Below are positions 31,068 through 42,672 of a stretch of 64,000 nucleotides of DNA, piece by piece. The translations under genes and the position numbers were made by a program. The stretch spans positions 157,872,426 to 157,936,425 of the forward strand of contig NC_090323.1 of the NCBI RefSeq assembly GCF_040869045.1, written 5' to 3'. The notes under the pieces are model-generated. The model was not told where the DNA came from, ran no database searches, and saw only the letters and a list, made by a program, of their open reading frames with translations. Each line of letters begins with the position of its first letter. The stretch's first letter is position 1. This DNA is from Eurosta solidaginis (lineage: Eukaryota > Arthropoda > Insecta > Diptera > Tephritidae).

Positions 31068-32350
31068 TTGTTGTTGTTGTAGCAATGCTTCGCCCCACCT
31101 AACAGCCGCGACCGATCACAAATTGTCATCAATATCCTCTAACGGGAGTCCAAGAAAACTTGCCGTTTCAACAGGGGTGGACCATAAGGAAAGGGGTGTT
31201 AGAGGCGTTGGTTCCACATTACAATTATAGAGATGATTGGTGTCATGTGGGGACACATTGCAAGCGGGGCATAAATTTTGTATGTCGGGGTTGATTCTGG
31301 ATAGGTAAGAGTTTAACCTGTTACAGTATCCAGAACGAAGTTGAGCAAGAGTGACACGCGTTTCCCTGGGGAGTATGCGTTCCTCTTCCGCGAGTTTTGG
31401 ATACTTTTCTTTAAGTACTGGATTCACCGGGCAATTCCCGGCATAAAGGTCCGACGCCTGTTTATGGAGTTCACCAAGGACCTGCTTGTGTTTTTTCGCT
31501 TCATACGGCTGGGTTCTCAGGTGCCGTATTTGCTCAAAATGCTTACGGAGATGACTCCTTAAGCCCCTAGGCGGTGCTGGTTCATCAATCAGATGTCTCT
31601 TGGGATGCTCAGGTTACTGGGTATTCAACAGGAACTGTTTGGTCAGCATCTCGTTTCTCTCCCTGATGGGGAGTATTCTCGTCTCATTATGCAGATGGTG
31701 TTCTGGGGACATAAGAAGACAGCCCGTGGCAATTCTGAGAGCAGTATTTTGGCAGGCCTGTAGCTTCTTCCAGTGGGTAATTTTTAGGATTGGCGACCAT
31801 ATGGGTGACGCGTAGCACGTAATCGGCTGGCTAATTGATTTGTATGTAGTCATGAGCGTTTCTTTATCTTTTCCCCAGGTACTGCCAGCGAGGGATTTGA
31901 GGATTTTGTTACGGCTCTGAATTCTCGGAACAATTGCGGCTGCGTGCTCACCAAAATGTAGATCCTGATCAAACGTCACACCCAAGATTTTGGGGTGTAG
32001 GACAGTCGGTAGCGTAGTGCCATCGACGTGTATGTTCAAAATGGTCGACATTTGGGACGTCCATGTTGTAAATAAGGTCGCGGAAGATTTAGTCGGTGAT
32101 AATGCCAGGTTTCGCGAGGCGAAAAAACTGGAGAGATCAGGGAGGTAGCCGTTTATTTTATTGCATAGCTCATCGATCTTTGGGCCTGGGCCTGGGACCA
32201 TTATTGTGCAGTCATCGGCGTAGGAAACGATTGTGACTCCTTCCGGTGGTGAAGGTAGAAATGTAGAAATTAAACGATATGTAGAAATTAAACAAAAGTG
32301 GGGATAGGCACCCCTTGTTTAATTCTCCTTGGTTTTGATGTTTCGTTTCT
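31068..32350 (-). mobile_element. LINE B, 3' part (with tail)
   Basis: LINE B is a reverse-oriented copy of the A/C family. Its outer limits are 31068 and 54439, flanked by the 12-bp TTGCATCCTCAG at 31056-31067 and 54440-54451. This part holds the (CAA)n tail, the C-terminal zinc-like block (31116-31427: CPACNVSPHDTNHLYNC) and RT palm to thumb (31614-32201, and VSYADDCTI just upstream). Around 32255-32310 there is a small local duplication (ATGTAGAAATTAAAC twice) and a deletion. The copy is broken at 32341-32350 by insertion of LINE E. Confidence 0.9.
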
Positions 32351-32481
32351 ATTATTATTATTATTATTATATAGAAAAGAAGTGATAAATCACCAAATTA
32401 CAATAGAAGGAGCACAAGTAACACAGACCTTCGGCTCTCCTTAAGACTACTTAGTATTTTACTTGAACCTTATATCATTGA

Positions 32482-33476
32482 GGTGGACGGTTGGCGCAAG
32501 GGTGCGCAAATGGCGGACGAGGCGATACATGTGTACACCGATGGTTCCAAAATAGTGGAAGGAGTAGGGTCTGCGGTATACTGCGCTGATCCGGAATTAA
32601 GCAGATCCTACAGGCTGCCGGATTACTGTAGCGTTTTCCAAGCGGAAATATTAGCCGTAACCAAAGCAGTAGAAACCCTGGAAGAGAATAGCTTAAGCTG
32701 CAACCGTGTTAACTTTTATATTGACAGTCAAGCAGCAATTAAGGCAATAATCTCGCATAGCACAGCATCTAAATGCGTGTTAGAGTGTAAGCAGTCTCTG
32801 GAGAGAATCGGGACAGGGAGAAGCATACATCTATATTGGGTCCCAGGGCATATGGGAATAGATGGGAATGAAAAAGCGGACGAATTAGCTAAAAAGGGCG
32901 CATCCCTTGAAGCTTGCTCCGTAGACGTCCCAATTAGATTGGGCGAGATTAAGCGAAGGCGAGAGGTGGACATGATCGACCAAGCAGAAAAGGCGTGGGT
33001 TCAAGCGCGGGGCTGTAAAGTGTCGAAGATTATGTGTAGGTCTTACAACCTTAGACTAACACAGTTGCTTCTATCATTAAAAAGAGAGGACTGTAGGCTC
33101 ATGACGGGTATTCTGACTGGACACTGCCTTCTGGCGTCACATGCCTTTAAATTAGGCTTGGTCAGTGATAGCAGGTGTAGGAAGTGCGGGTTGGGGGAGG
33201 AAACGATCGAGCACGTTCTGTGCTCGTGCCCTGCACTTGCCAGGCTAAGACTCCAGCTATTAGGAGTGATACAGCTGTCAGATCTAGAAGCAGCAAGTGG
33301 CTTAAGTCCTAGGAAGCTTCTAGTATTTGCCAAGAGGACGGAGTTATTTTATAACATAGGTCCTGGTTTTTGATAGGGTTTTTCAGTTTGGTCGTTAAAA
33401 CAAACTTCTGGTAACACTACGGACTCAATCAGTCTATGTGAGGTCCTCATGGACCGGCCAGTTCAACCTACCTACC
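32482..33476 (+). mobile_element. LINE D: RNase H-bearing non-LTR element, 5'-truncated
   Basis: Flanked by TATATCATTGA at 32471-32481 and 33477-33487, inside the 3' untranslated region of LINE E. It ends GACCGGCCAGTTCAACCTACC with a short CCTA-type tail, so the element is 995 bp of the 3' end only. Fossil relatives are at 13436-14103 (reverse) and 19185-19255. Confidence 0.9.
32483..33373 (+). CDS. LINE D C-terminal pol with RNase H domain
   Basis: An uninterrupted frame of about 296 codons. RNase H motifs: VYTDGSKI (first acidic residue), FQAEILAVTKAVE (E), FYIDSQAAIKAI (D) and WVPGHMGIDGNEKADELAKKG (last acidic residue with the conserved histidine). After it comes the zinc-like CRKCGLGEETIEHVLCSCPAL, then KLLVFAKRTELFYNIG. 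The layout suits the LOA/I/R1-type group, in which RNase H follows RT. The RT itself was never copied, so this is a preserved but partial product. Confidence 0.85.
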   Translation: MDGWRKGAQMADEAIHVYTDGSKIVEGVGSAVYCADPELSRSYRLPDYCSVFQAEILAVTKAVETLEENSLSCNRVNFYIDSQAAIKAIISHSTASKCVLECKQSLERIGTGRSIHLYWVPGHMGIDGNEKADELAKKGASLEACSVDVPIRLGEIKRRREVDMIDQAEKAWVQARGCKVSKIMCRSYNLRLTQLLLSLKREDCRLMTGILTGHCLLASHAFKLGLVSDSRCRKCGLGEETIEHVLCSCPALARLRLQLLGVIQLSDLEAASGLSPRKLLVFAKRTELFYNIGPGF

Positions 33477-34859
33477 TATATCATTGATGGTAGTTACATA
33501 TGCATATGTGCATATATGTACATATATCTATTTGTCTTTTTATACTCAGTTGAGCAGAGCTCACAGAGTATATTAAGTTTGATTGGATAACGGTTGGTTG
33601 TACATATATAAAGGAATCGAGATAGATATAGACTTCCATATATCAAAATAATCAGGATCGAAAAAAAATTTGATTGAGCCATGTCCGTCCGTCCGTCCGT
33701 CCGTTAACACGATAACTTGAGTAAATTTTGATGTATCTTGATGAAATTTGGTATGTAGGTTCCTGAGCACTCATCTCAGATCGCTATTTAAAATGAACGA
33801 TATCGGACTATAACCACGCCCACTTTTTCGATATCGAAAATTTCGATAAACCGAAAAAGTGCGATAATTCATTACAAAAGACCGATAAAGCGACGAAACT
33901 TGGTAGATGAGTTGAACTTATGACGCAAAATAGAAAATTAGTAAAATTTTGGACAATGGGCGTGGCACCGCCCACTTTTAAAAGAAGGTAATTTAAAAGT
34001 TTTGCAAGCTGTAATTTGTCAGTCGTTGAAGATATCATGATGAAATTTGGCAGGAACGTTACTCTTATTACTATATGTACGCTTAATAAAAATTAGCAAA
34101 ATCGGAGAGGGACCACGCCCACTTTAAAAAAAAAAATGTTTTTTAAGTAAAATTTTAACAAAAAATTTAATATCTTTACAGTATATAAGTAAATTATGTC
34201 AAGATTCAAATCCAGTAATGATATGGTGCAAAAAAATACAAAAATAAAAGAAAATTTAAAAATGGGCGTGGCTCCGCCCTTTTTCATTTAATTTGTCTAG
34301 GATACTTTTAACGCCATAAGTCGAACAAAAATTAACCAATCCTTTTGAAATTTGGTAGGGGCATAGATTTTATGGCGTTAACTGTTTTCTGTGAAAATGG
34401 GCGAAATCGGTTGATGTCACGCCCAGTTTTTATACACAGCCGTCCGTCTGTCCTTCCGCATGGCCGTTAACACGATAACTTGAGCAAAAATCGATATATC
34501 TTTACGAAACTCAGTTCACGTACTTATCTGAACTCACTTTATCTTGGTATGAAAAATAAACGAAATCCGACTATGACCACGCCCACTTTTTCGATATCGA
34601 AAATAACGAAAAATGAAAAAAATGCCATAATTCTATACCAAATATGAAAAAAGGGATGAAATATGTTAAGGTAATTGGATTGTTTTATTGACGCGAATTA
34701 TAACTTTAGAAAAAACTTTATAAAATGGTTGTGACACCTACCATATTAAGTAGAAGAAAATGAAAAAGTTCTGCAGGGCGAAATAAAAAACCCTTAAAAT
34801 CTTGGCAGGTATTACATATATAAATAAATTAGCGGTATCCAACAGATGATGTTCTGGGT

Positions 34860-35260
34860 CACCCTGGTCCACATTTTGGTCGATATCTGGAAAACGCCTT
34901 CACATATACAACTACCACCACTCCCTTTTAAAACTCTCATTAATACCTTTAATTTGATACCCATATCGTCCAAACTCATTCTAGAGTCACCCCTGGTCCA
35001 CCTTTATGGCGATATTTCGAAAAGGTGAACACCTATAGAACGAAGGCCCACTCCCTTTTAAAAATACTCATTAACACCTTTCATTTGATACCCATATCGT
35101 ACAAACAAAGTCTAGAGTCACCCCTGGTCCAGAAAGGTCCACTCCCTCTGAAAATACTCATTAACTCCTTTCGTTTGATACCCATATTGCACAAACAAAT
35201 TCTAGAGTCACCCCTGGCCCAAGTTTATGGCGATATCTCGAAACGGCGTCCACATATGGA
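34860..35260. repeat. 130-bp tandem array, left part
   Basis: About three units. Core phrases: CATTTGATACCCATATCGTA, AGAGTCACCCCTGGTCCA, TTTATGGCGATATCTCGAAA. The first unit is the most divergent, and its start matches position 1-120 of this window in reverse. The array is interrupted by the RTE at 35271. Confidence 0.85.
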
Positions 35261-35299
35261 ACTAAGGATTACTTACTTACTTACTTACTTAATTGGCGC

Positions 35300-36793
35300 T
35301 TAACCGTCTAAACGGTTATGGCCGTCCAACAAGGCGCGCCAGTCGCTCCTTCGCTCCGCCAACCGGCGCCAATTGGTCACACCAAGGGAGTTTAAATCGT
35401 TTTCCACCTGGTCCTTCCAACGGAGTGGGGGCCGCCCTCTACCTCTGCTTCCATAGGCGGGTTCCGATAGAAACACTTTCTTGGCCGGAGCATCATCTTT
35501 CATTCGCATAACATGGCCTAGCCAGCGCAGCCGCTGCGTTTTAATTCGCTGGACTATGTTGATGTCTGCGTATAGCTCGTACAGCTCATCATTAAATCTT
35601 CTTCGGTACTCGCCATCGCCAACGCGTAGAGGTCCATAAATCTTTCGAAGAACTTTTCTCTCGAACACTCCCAAAGCCGCTTCATCTGCTGTTGTCATGG
35701 TCCATGCTTCTGCCCCATATAGCAGGACGGGTACGATAAGTGACTTGTAGAGTATGATTTTCGTTCGCCGAGAGAGGACTTTACTTTTCAATTGCCTACC
35801 TAGTCCAAAGTAGCATTTATTGGCAAGATTGATTCTTCGCTGGATTTCAGTGCTGATGTTGTTGCTAATGTTGATGCTGGTTCCCAAATAAACGAAGTCT
35901 TTTACTATTTCGAAATTATGGCTGCCAACAGTAGCGTGGTTGCCAAGGCGCATATGCGCTGACTCTTTGCTCGATGACAGCAGGTACTTCGTTTTGTCCT
36001 CATTCACCATCAAACCCATCTTTACCGCTTCTTTTTCCAGCTTGGAGTAAGCAGAACTAACAGCGCGGGTGTTTAGGCCGATGATATCAATGTCATCAGC
36101 ATATGCCAGTAATTGCACGCTTTTATAGTATATTGTTCCAGTGCGGTTAAGTTCTGCAGCTAGTATAATTTTCTCCAGCATCAAATTAAAGAAATCGGAA
36201 GATAGGGGGTCACCCTGTCTGAAACCTCGTTTAGTTTCGAACGGCTCGGAGAGGTCCTTCCCAATTCTGACTGAGCTGATGGTGTTGCTCAACGTCATTT
36301 TGCACAGCCGTATAAGTTTTGCGGGGAAACCAAATTCAGACATAGCGGCATATAGGCAGCTCCTTTTCGTGCTGTCGAAGGCGGCTTTAAAGTCGACGAA
36401 GAGGTGATGTGTGTCGATTCTCTTTTCACGGGTTTTTTCCAAGATTTGGCGCATTGTGAAAATCTGGTCGATGGTAGATTTACCAGGTCTGAAGCCGCAC
36501 TGATAAGGTCCAATCAGCCGGTTCACGGTGGGCTTCAATCTTTCGCACAATACACTTGAAAGGACCTTATATGCGATATTAAGAAGGCTGATTCCACGAT
36601 AGTTGGTGCATTTTGCAGTATCCCCCTTCTTGTGGACTGGGCAAAGAACACTTAGATTCCAACCGTCGGGCATGCTTTCGTCCGCCCATATTTTGCTAAG
36701 AAGCTGCTGCATGCGCCTTACCAACTCCTCGCCGCCGAACTTGAATAGCTCCGCAGGCAATCCATCAGCGCCCACGGCTTTGTTGTTTTTCAA
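35300..36793 (-). pseudogene. RTE reverse transcriptase part
   Basis: 497 codons, opening in the fingers (NNKAVGADGLPAELFK) and continuing with NYRGISLLNIAYKVLSSVL, GPYQCGFRPGKSTIDQIF, FVDFKAAFDSTKR, GFRQGDPLSSDFFNLMLE, LLAYADDIDIIG (catalytic YADD) and DFVYLGTSI, and ending with the block RLRWLGHVMRM and GRPPLRWKDQVENDL typical of RTE-clade proteins (often mislabelled craniofacial development protein in databases). All RT blocks are present. It is out of frame with the upstream endonuclease by one step, most simply a length change in the G5 run at 36831-36835. Confidence 0.9.
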
Positions 36794-36804
36794 TTTGGTT
36801 ATTG

Positions 36805-38295
36805 CTATTCTAACTTCGTCATAATATGGCGGGGGACATATATTCCATCATCATCGATTGCGGGATCGGGTTCTTCATCTCTGCGCGGTGAATTGCTGCC
36901 TCCATTTAGGAGAGCAGAGAAGTGTTCCCTCCATAATCTAAGCACTCTCTGGACATCAGTTACAAGGTCGCCGTTTTCATTCCTACAGGAGTTTGCCCCG
37001 GTCTTAAAACCTTCCGTCTGTCGCCGTATTTTTTGGTAGAATTTTCGGGCGTTATTCCTGGTGGCTAGCAGTTCAAGCTCCTCGCACTCACGCCTTTCTG
37101 CTTCTGCTTTTTTCTTCCTGAAAAGGCGTCTCGCTTCCCTTTTCAACTCACGATAGCGTTCACACACTCCTCTTGTCGCGCTCGCTTTTAACGTAGCCCT
37201 GTAGGCAGCGTCTTTTCTTTCGGTTGCAACGCGGCATTCTTCATCATACCAGTTGTTTTTTCGTGGCCGCCGGTAACCAATTTTTTCCTCGGCGGCAGTA
37301 TGAAGTGCTTTGGAGATATGCTCCCACTGCTCCTGTATTCCTTCAGGATGAGTTGTGCCCTCAGAGAGCAGGTGTGAGAGTCGAGTTGCGAAATCATTGG
37401 CAGTCTGTTGTGATTGAAGCTTTTCGACGTCTAGCTTTCCTTGTGTTTTTTGTTCCTTGTTTTTAGCCGCGTTGAGGCGGGTGCGTATTTTGGCTGCAAC
37501 GAGATAATGGTCCGAATCGATGTTAGGTCCTCGGATCGTTCGCACATCTAAAACACTGGAGGCATGCCGTCCGTCTATCACAACGTGGTCGATCTGATTG
37601 CGAGTATTTCGATCAGGAGACAGCCATGTAGCTTGATGTATCTTTTTATGCATGAACCTCGTGCTTGATATGACCATGTTTCGAGCACCGGCAAAGTCAA
37701 TCAGCCTCAGTCCGTTAGGAAAAGTTTCATTGTGTAGGCGGAACTTTCCGACTGTAGGGCCAAAAACACCTTCTTTGCCCACCCTGGCGTTAAAGTCGCC
37801 AAGCACGACTTTTATATCATGACGGGGGCAGCGCTCGTATGTGCGTTCTAATTGTTCATAAAAAGTGTCTTTCACCGCATCGTCTTTCTCCTCTGTCGGC
37901 GCATGGGCGCAGATGAATGATATATTAAAAAATTTTGCTTTTATTCGAATAGCGGCGAGACGCTCGTCCACAGGCGTGAACGCCAGCACTTGGCGACAAA
38001 GTCTCTCTCCCACCACGAATCCGACGCCGAAACTGTGCTTATTCGCATGGCCACTCCAATATATGTCACAATTTTTGATCTTCTTTCTTCCTTGCTTCGT
38101 CCAACGCATTTCTTGGATGGCGGTGATGTCAGATTTTGCTTTGACGAGGACATCAACCAGCCGGGCATCTGCACCAATCCCATTCAGGGAGCGGACGTTC
38201 CGGGTGCATGCCCTCAATTCATTGTCCTTCAAACGTTTGCCATGGTCGTCATCAATAGAGAGTGTATTTATCCGAGGCTTGTTGTTATATTTCAT
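36805..38295 (-). pseudogene. RTE APE-type endonuclease part
   Basis: 496 codons from an ATG at 38293-38295. The endonuclease shows ACTRNVRSLNGIGA, DITAIQEMRWTKQG (metal-binding E), ICAHAPTEEKDD, KVVLGDFNARVGKEG (DFN), NQIDHVVIDGRH and IDSDHYLVAAKI (SDH). A basic linker follows, ending DPAIDDDGIYVP before the frame change. It nicks the target to prime reverse transcription. The 205 bp from 38296 to 38500 act as the 5' untranslated region. Confidence 0.9.
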
Positions 38296-38510
38296 TGGAG
38301 TATGGTTTTACGTGGCGGGTCCCAAGCCCAGCGCACAACCCGCTCAGCGGGGGTGAAAATATTACTTGGCACGTTTATATAGCGAGCCGCTTGCTCCAAG
38401 ACAGACGCCCGCTTGCAGCCGCACCTAGAGGTGTACAGACGCTGCCGATGAAATCTCCCCCGGCTAGCCCTTAAACCGATTATGTCAGAGTGGCCTAGCC
38501 ACTAAGGATT

Positions 38511-39640
38511 ACTCCCTTTTAAAATACTCATTAACACCTTTCATTTGATACCCATATCGTACAAACGCATTCTAGAGTCACACCTGGTCCATCTTTATGG
38601 CGATATCTCGAAAAGACGTCCACCTATAGAACTAAGGCCCACTCCCTCTTAAAATACTAATTAACTCCTTTCTTTTGATACCCATATTGCACAAACGAAT
38701 TCTAGAGTCACCCCTGGTCCACCTTTATGGCGATATCTCGAAAAGGGGTCCACCTATAGAACTAACCCCCACGCCCTTTCAAAATAATCATTAAAACCTT
38801 TCATTTGATACCCATATCATACAAACAAATTCTAAAGTCACCCCTGGTCCACCTTTATGGCGATATCTCGAAAAGGCGAACACCTATAAAACGAAGGCCC
38901 ACTCCCTTTTAAAAATACTCATTAAAACCTTTCATTTCATACCCATATCGTACAAACAAAGTCTAGAGTCACCCCTGGTCCACCTTTATTGCGATACCTC
39001 GAAAATGTGTCCACCTATAGAACTAAGGCCCACTCCCTCTTAAAATACTCATTAACTCCTTTCGTTTGATACCCATATTGCACAAACGAATTCTTGAGTC
39101 ACCCCTGGCCCACCTTTATGGCGATATCTCGAAACGGCGTCCACCTATAGAACTAAGGCTCACTCCCTTTTAAAATACTCATTAACACCTTTCTTTTGAT
39201 GCCCATATTGTGCAAACAAATTCTAGGGTCACCCCTGGTCCACCTTTATGGCGATATCTCGAAACGGCGTCCACCTATGGAACTAAGGATTACTCCCTTT
39301 TAAAATGCTCATTAACACCTTTCGTTTGATACCCATATCGTACAAACGCATTCTAGAGTCACCCCTGGTCCATCTTTACGGCGATATCTCGAAAAGGCGT
39401 CCATCTACAGAACTTAGGTCCACGCCCTTTTAAAATACTCATTAATACCTTTCATTTGATACCCATATCGTACAAACGCATTCTAGAGACAACCCTGATC
39501 CACCTTTATGGCTATATCCCTAAATGGCGTCCACCTATAGAACTATGGCCCACTCCCTCATAAAATACTCTTTAATGCCTTTCATTTGATACACATGTCA
39601 TACAAACACATTCCAGGGTTTCCCTCGGTTCATTTTCCTA
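38511..39640. repeat. 130-bp tandem array, right part
   Basis: Eight to nine units with starts (CACTCCCTYTTAAAATACT-type) near 38640, 38770, 38898, 39030, 39162, 39292, 39421 and 39551, so the period is 128-132 bp. Units differ by point changes (for example CGTACAAACGCATTCTAGAG against GCACAAACGAATTCTAGAG), with a hint of two alternating variants. The last unit decays toward the right inverted repeat. Confidence 0.9.
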
Positions 39641-39790
39641 CATGGTTATTTTCCCTTATGTTGTCACCATAGCTCTCAACTGAGTATGTAATGTTCGGTT
39701 GCACCTGAACTTAACCTTCCTTACTTGTTTTAAACTAGTTTTTTTTCAAATTTGACAATTTTAAGAATTTAGCTACTGTTTGTATGTTCT

Positions 39791-40588
39791 TTAGTTCCAT
39801 ATTTCGCAAATAGTTAGAGTGGTGTTTCCAAAAACTTCGGCACGAGCGTTCTGTAAATGTATGCATTCGTCTAGAAGATGGACTGCAGACAATGTCCGGG
39901 TAGCACAAAACGGACATTGCGGCTGTGTTTCTCCTTTAAATATATGGCTGTGAGTTACTATAGTGTGGCCGATACGCAGACGTATAAACGCTTTTAAGTC
40001 GCTGCATAAAACTTTCTGTGGAAAAACTGGTTTTTCGCCACTTATGTTGTAATTTTTGTAGTGGTGATTGAAGTTTTGCCATTCGCTCAATTTGGTTGCG
40101 CCAAGGTGATTTGCAATAAGCCGTCTGAAGTCTGGAGCCAGCATTACTTCGGAAGAGATCAATGGCTCATTTGTGGCCAACTTTGCCCTTTGATCCGCTG
40201 CTTCATTGCCTTTGATACCGACATGGCTTGGAACCCACATAATTTTTATCATTTCTGTTTTGTCAACTAACATCGATAGAAACGATAGTGCAATATCAGA
40301 TTTATTGCTTGCGTTATTTAACATGTGTATTGCGGATAGGCTATCAGAGCATATTATATATTTTTGTTTGGTTTCAGATGCATATTGCACCGCTAAATAT
40401 ATCGCTAGGGCTTCAGCTGTGTATACTGAGCAAAATGGAAGCATATGTCCTGCCTTTAACGTATTCTCGTTTGCATCGACAACCGCAAACGCAGTGACTG
40501 AATTTAATCTCGAGGCGTCAGTGTATAAGAAGTGCCATTCATCGTATGCAAAGCCTGAGGCTAATTCCTTAAAGAGCTGTTGGTACAC
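39791..40588 (-). pseudogene. LINE E RNase H and C-terminal zinc block
   Basis: 265 codons. RNase H motifs are FLYTDASRLNS, YTAEALAIYLAVQ, IICSDSLSAIHML and WVPSHVGIKGNEAADQRAK, followed by CPFCATRTLSAVHLLDEC. This places E among elements whose RNase H follows RT (I clade), agreeing with its (TAA)n tail. The frame has no internal stop, but it is separated from RT by a frameshift near 40620. Confidence 0.85.
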
Positions 40589-40654
40589 GACCGGGCTAGT
40601 TACACTTTTCCGATGTCGGATTAGGTCCGTGCAAATGATGTCCTTAAAGCACTG

Positions 40655-41240
40655 CTATGGTAGAGGTTTGTTATTTGTAGGCTTTATAGGGGTGGAGTTT
40701 AAGCCCAGCTCTCTGGCCAACAACACGCACTTTGCTATCGTGGAGGGTTGCCTTAGTTGCCTCTTTCTTTTGGCTTCGGCTGCTGATAAATTGTAAATCA
40801 AACAGTTATTGCCATGCAGTACCTTCGGGATGAGTTTTAGCGTGCTGTGCTTTACTCGCTCACTTATAGATGGAAGTCCTGCTTCTGTTAGTACGCAATT
40901 TAGTGGTGACGTAGGAAAAGCACGGATGCTTCTTCGAGCTGCTATGTGGTACGGTGGGGTGACTAGTTTTAGGTTACTTCTTGAGCAATGTCCGTAAATG
41001 GCTAGTCCGTAGTCTATCTTTGATAAGATTAGTGCCTTTGTGATATTTATTAGTGTTGCAGTGTGTACCAAGCAGTGCTTGGACGAAAGATATTTTATAA
41101 TATTAAGACGTACTGTTAGACATTCTTTTAGATATTTATAATGGTCCTTAAACGTAAGCTTTTTATCAAAAATAACTCCAAGGAATTTTAGACTAGAACT
41201 GTTGGCATATAACGAGTCGTCGTTGTGTGCGGACGTGTTT
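40655..41240 (-). pseudogene. LINE E RT thumb region
   Basis: Minus-strand reading from about 41232 gives DDSLYANSSSLKFLGVIFDKKLTF, then KYLKECLTVRLNIIKYLSS, followed in the listed 40655-41071 frame by LINITKALILSKIDYGLAIYG and RRSIRAFPTSPLNCVLTEAGLPSI. This is the stretch after the catalytic box in I-like RTs. It continues the RT of 45746-46365, from which it is separated by LINE F. Confidence 0.8.
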
Positions 41241-41290
41241 CTTACCGCTCTCTCGTTTTATTTTGTTTACTTTCATTTTATTTTGTCATA

Positions 41291-42658
41291 ATGGACGATT
41301 GTTGTGCAAAGTGCAATAAATGCTTTTCGAAATCTGACTCTAATATCGTGCCGTGTAATGGTTTTTGCAAAAGATTATTTCATCGTGCATGTTGAAAAAA
41401 TATATCGGATTATGATGTGAGACTAATCAAATCTAATCGTCACTTGCTCTACTTGTGTGAGGAGTGCGTTGATATGCCGGATAAGCTCTGCAAATCACTT
41501 GACTCTGTGCTATCTGCTCAAAAACTTGGTTTTGAACTCATCTCAAGTGCTATTGATAACAAATTTTTTAATTTTTCAAAACAATTTGATTATCTCAACG
41601 AATTGTTAATGAACTCGTTGTAATCATCCAACAACAATCTGAACGTTGCTGAAAGTTCTCCGAATGTCAACAACAAAAACAATGCGTCAACTTCCCCGTC
41701 TAGTCCTATCATACACAACAACAACTCATGTGTCGCCAGTTTGCAATCAAATCCTCTGCAAATATCAAACGGTCTTTCTTCCAACAATAGTCGTGCTCTG
41801 CCTACATTTTCTTCTTCGTCTACATCTACTTATTCTAACGAATCAGATATGCTAAACGCTTTCTCAAGTAATCAATCTACTGTTTTAATCTCTCAACATC
41901 CATCCACACCTACACATACAAATGAACAAACACAATCATCAAAGTCTCTCACTAATAACATTTCTACTTCTACCTGTACATTGGAATCTACAATTTCTAC
42001 TTCTTCACTTGCATTTAATACGCAACCACTCGTGTCAAATACTCTCACTATCAATAACGATAATACTCCTACAAATACATCAGCAGCAACTAAGGTAAAG
42101 TCTATTGCCAACTCCAAGCAGAGAAGAAATATGAAAAATTCAAGCAATCCGTCGACTGCCACTAACAGTGAGTTATCAAATACTAGCACCGTGCCCTCTT
42201 CTTCTTCCGCTACATCTTACGCCAATGCTGCTGCCAGCGCTCTTAATAAATCACCTCTGCCATCAAATGCCCACATTACAGTGAAGCCTAGCATAAATGC
42301 ACCAAAAGAAAAAGTCGTGTATTCATCAGTAGTTATTGGCAATAACAATAATGCTGAGTTAGATGGCTTTGTATCATACAAGTGGATTCATTTATCTTCA
42401 TTCAAGCCTTCTGTTACAGAGGAGAAAATTGTCAAATACATATCTGAACACATTAAAACCGATGCCTCTGCTTTGGCTTGTTTTAAGTTGGTGAGGCGGG
42501 ATGCTGACATCAACTCCTTGGTCAGGGTTTCTTTTAAAGTGCGCGTGCTATCAGCTGATTATAACAAGCTATTCGACGCTGCTTTGTGGCCCTCTAACGT
42601 CACTGTAAAGCCTTTTCGTTTTTTTCCAAAAAACGGAGGAAACCAAATTGTGTCGTAG
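41291..42658 (+). pseudogene. LINE F ORF1 (PHD-like finger, S/T-rich, C-terminal domain)
   Basis: The ATG at 41291 starts CAKCNKCFSKSDSNIVPCNG then CKRLFHRAC, and after a stop at 41393-41395 continues YLCEECVDMPD: together a C-X2-C ... H-X2-C ... C-X2-C PHD-like finger as in CR1 ORF1 proteins. A second stop follows at about 41621. From 41741 to 42658 there is an S/T/N-rich disordered stretch, then a compact region (FVSYKWIHLSSFKPSVTEEK, VRVSFKVRVLSADYNKLFD) that recurs in CR1-type ORF1 proteins. Two stops make this copy defective. Confidence 0.75.
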
Positions 42659-42672
42659 GGTTACCTAGTGAT

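Larger units (their letters stand above)
35271..38500 (-). mobile_element. RTE-type non-LTR retrotransposon, near complete
   Basis: 3.23 kb with a 10-bp duplication ACTAAGGATT at 35261-35270 and 38501-38510. An unoccupied version of the same site is seen at 39286-39295 in a sister tandem unit. The 3' tail (minus strand) is (AAGT)n, at 35271-35289. One endonuclease and one RT frame cover nearly the whole length and differ by a single frame change. It lies deepest in the nest, so it is among the youngest insertions here. Confidence 0.93.
33541..39732. mobile_element. Large noncoding element with inverted ends and 130-bp tandem array
   Basis: The left end TATACTCAGTTGAGCAGAGC (33541-33560) is mirrored by AGCTCTCAACTGAGTA at 39671-39686, the difference being a 3-bp loss. 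Beyond the right repeat comes a terminal GTAATGTTCGGTTGCACCTG segment to about 39732. The left 1.3 kb has repeated domains (the GTTAACACGATAACTTGAG and ACCACGCCCACTTTTTCGAT blocks occur near 33700-33830 and 34466-34600) and a (CCGT)n tract at 33688. The right part is a tandem array. Without the RTE the element is about 3 kb, with no coding. It is inserted in the 3' untranslated region of LINE E. I recognise the style from other flies but cannot name the family. Confidence 0.7.

Noticed and set aside
38501..39640. Possible gene cluster or centromeric satellite proper
   Set aside because: The 130-bp array is bounded by the inverted ends of one mobile element, so it is described as part of that element. 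A true satellite would need far longer arrays.
41893..42189. 98-codon hydrophobic frame on the minus strand
   Set aside because: Mirror of the S/T/N-rich part of LINE F ORF1; low-complexity sequence keeps both strands open.
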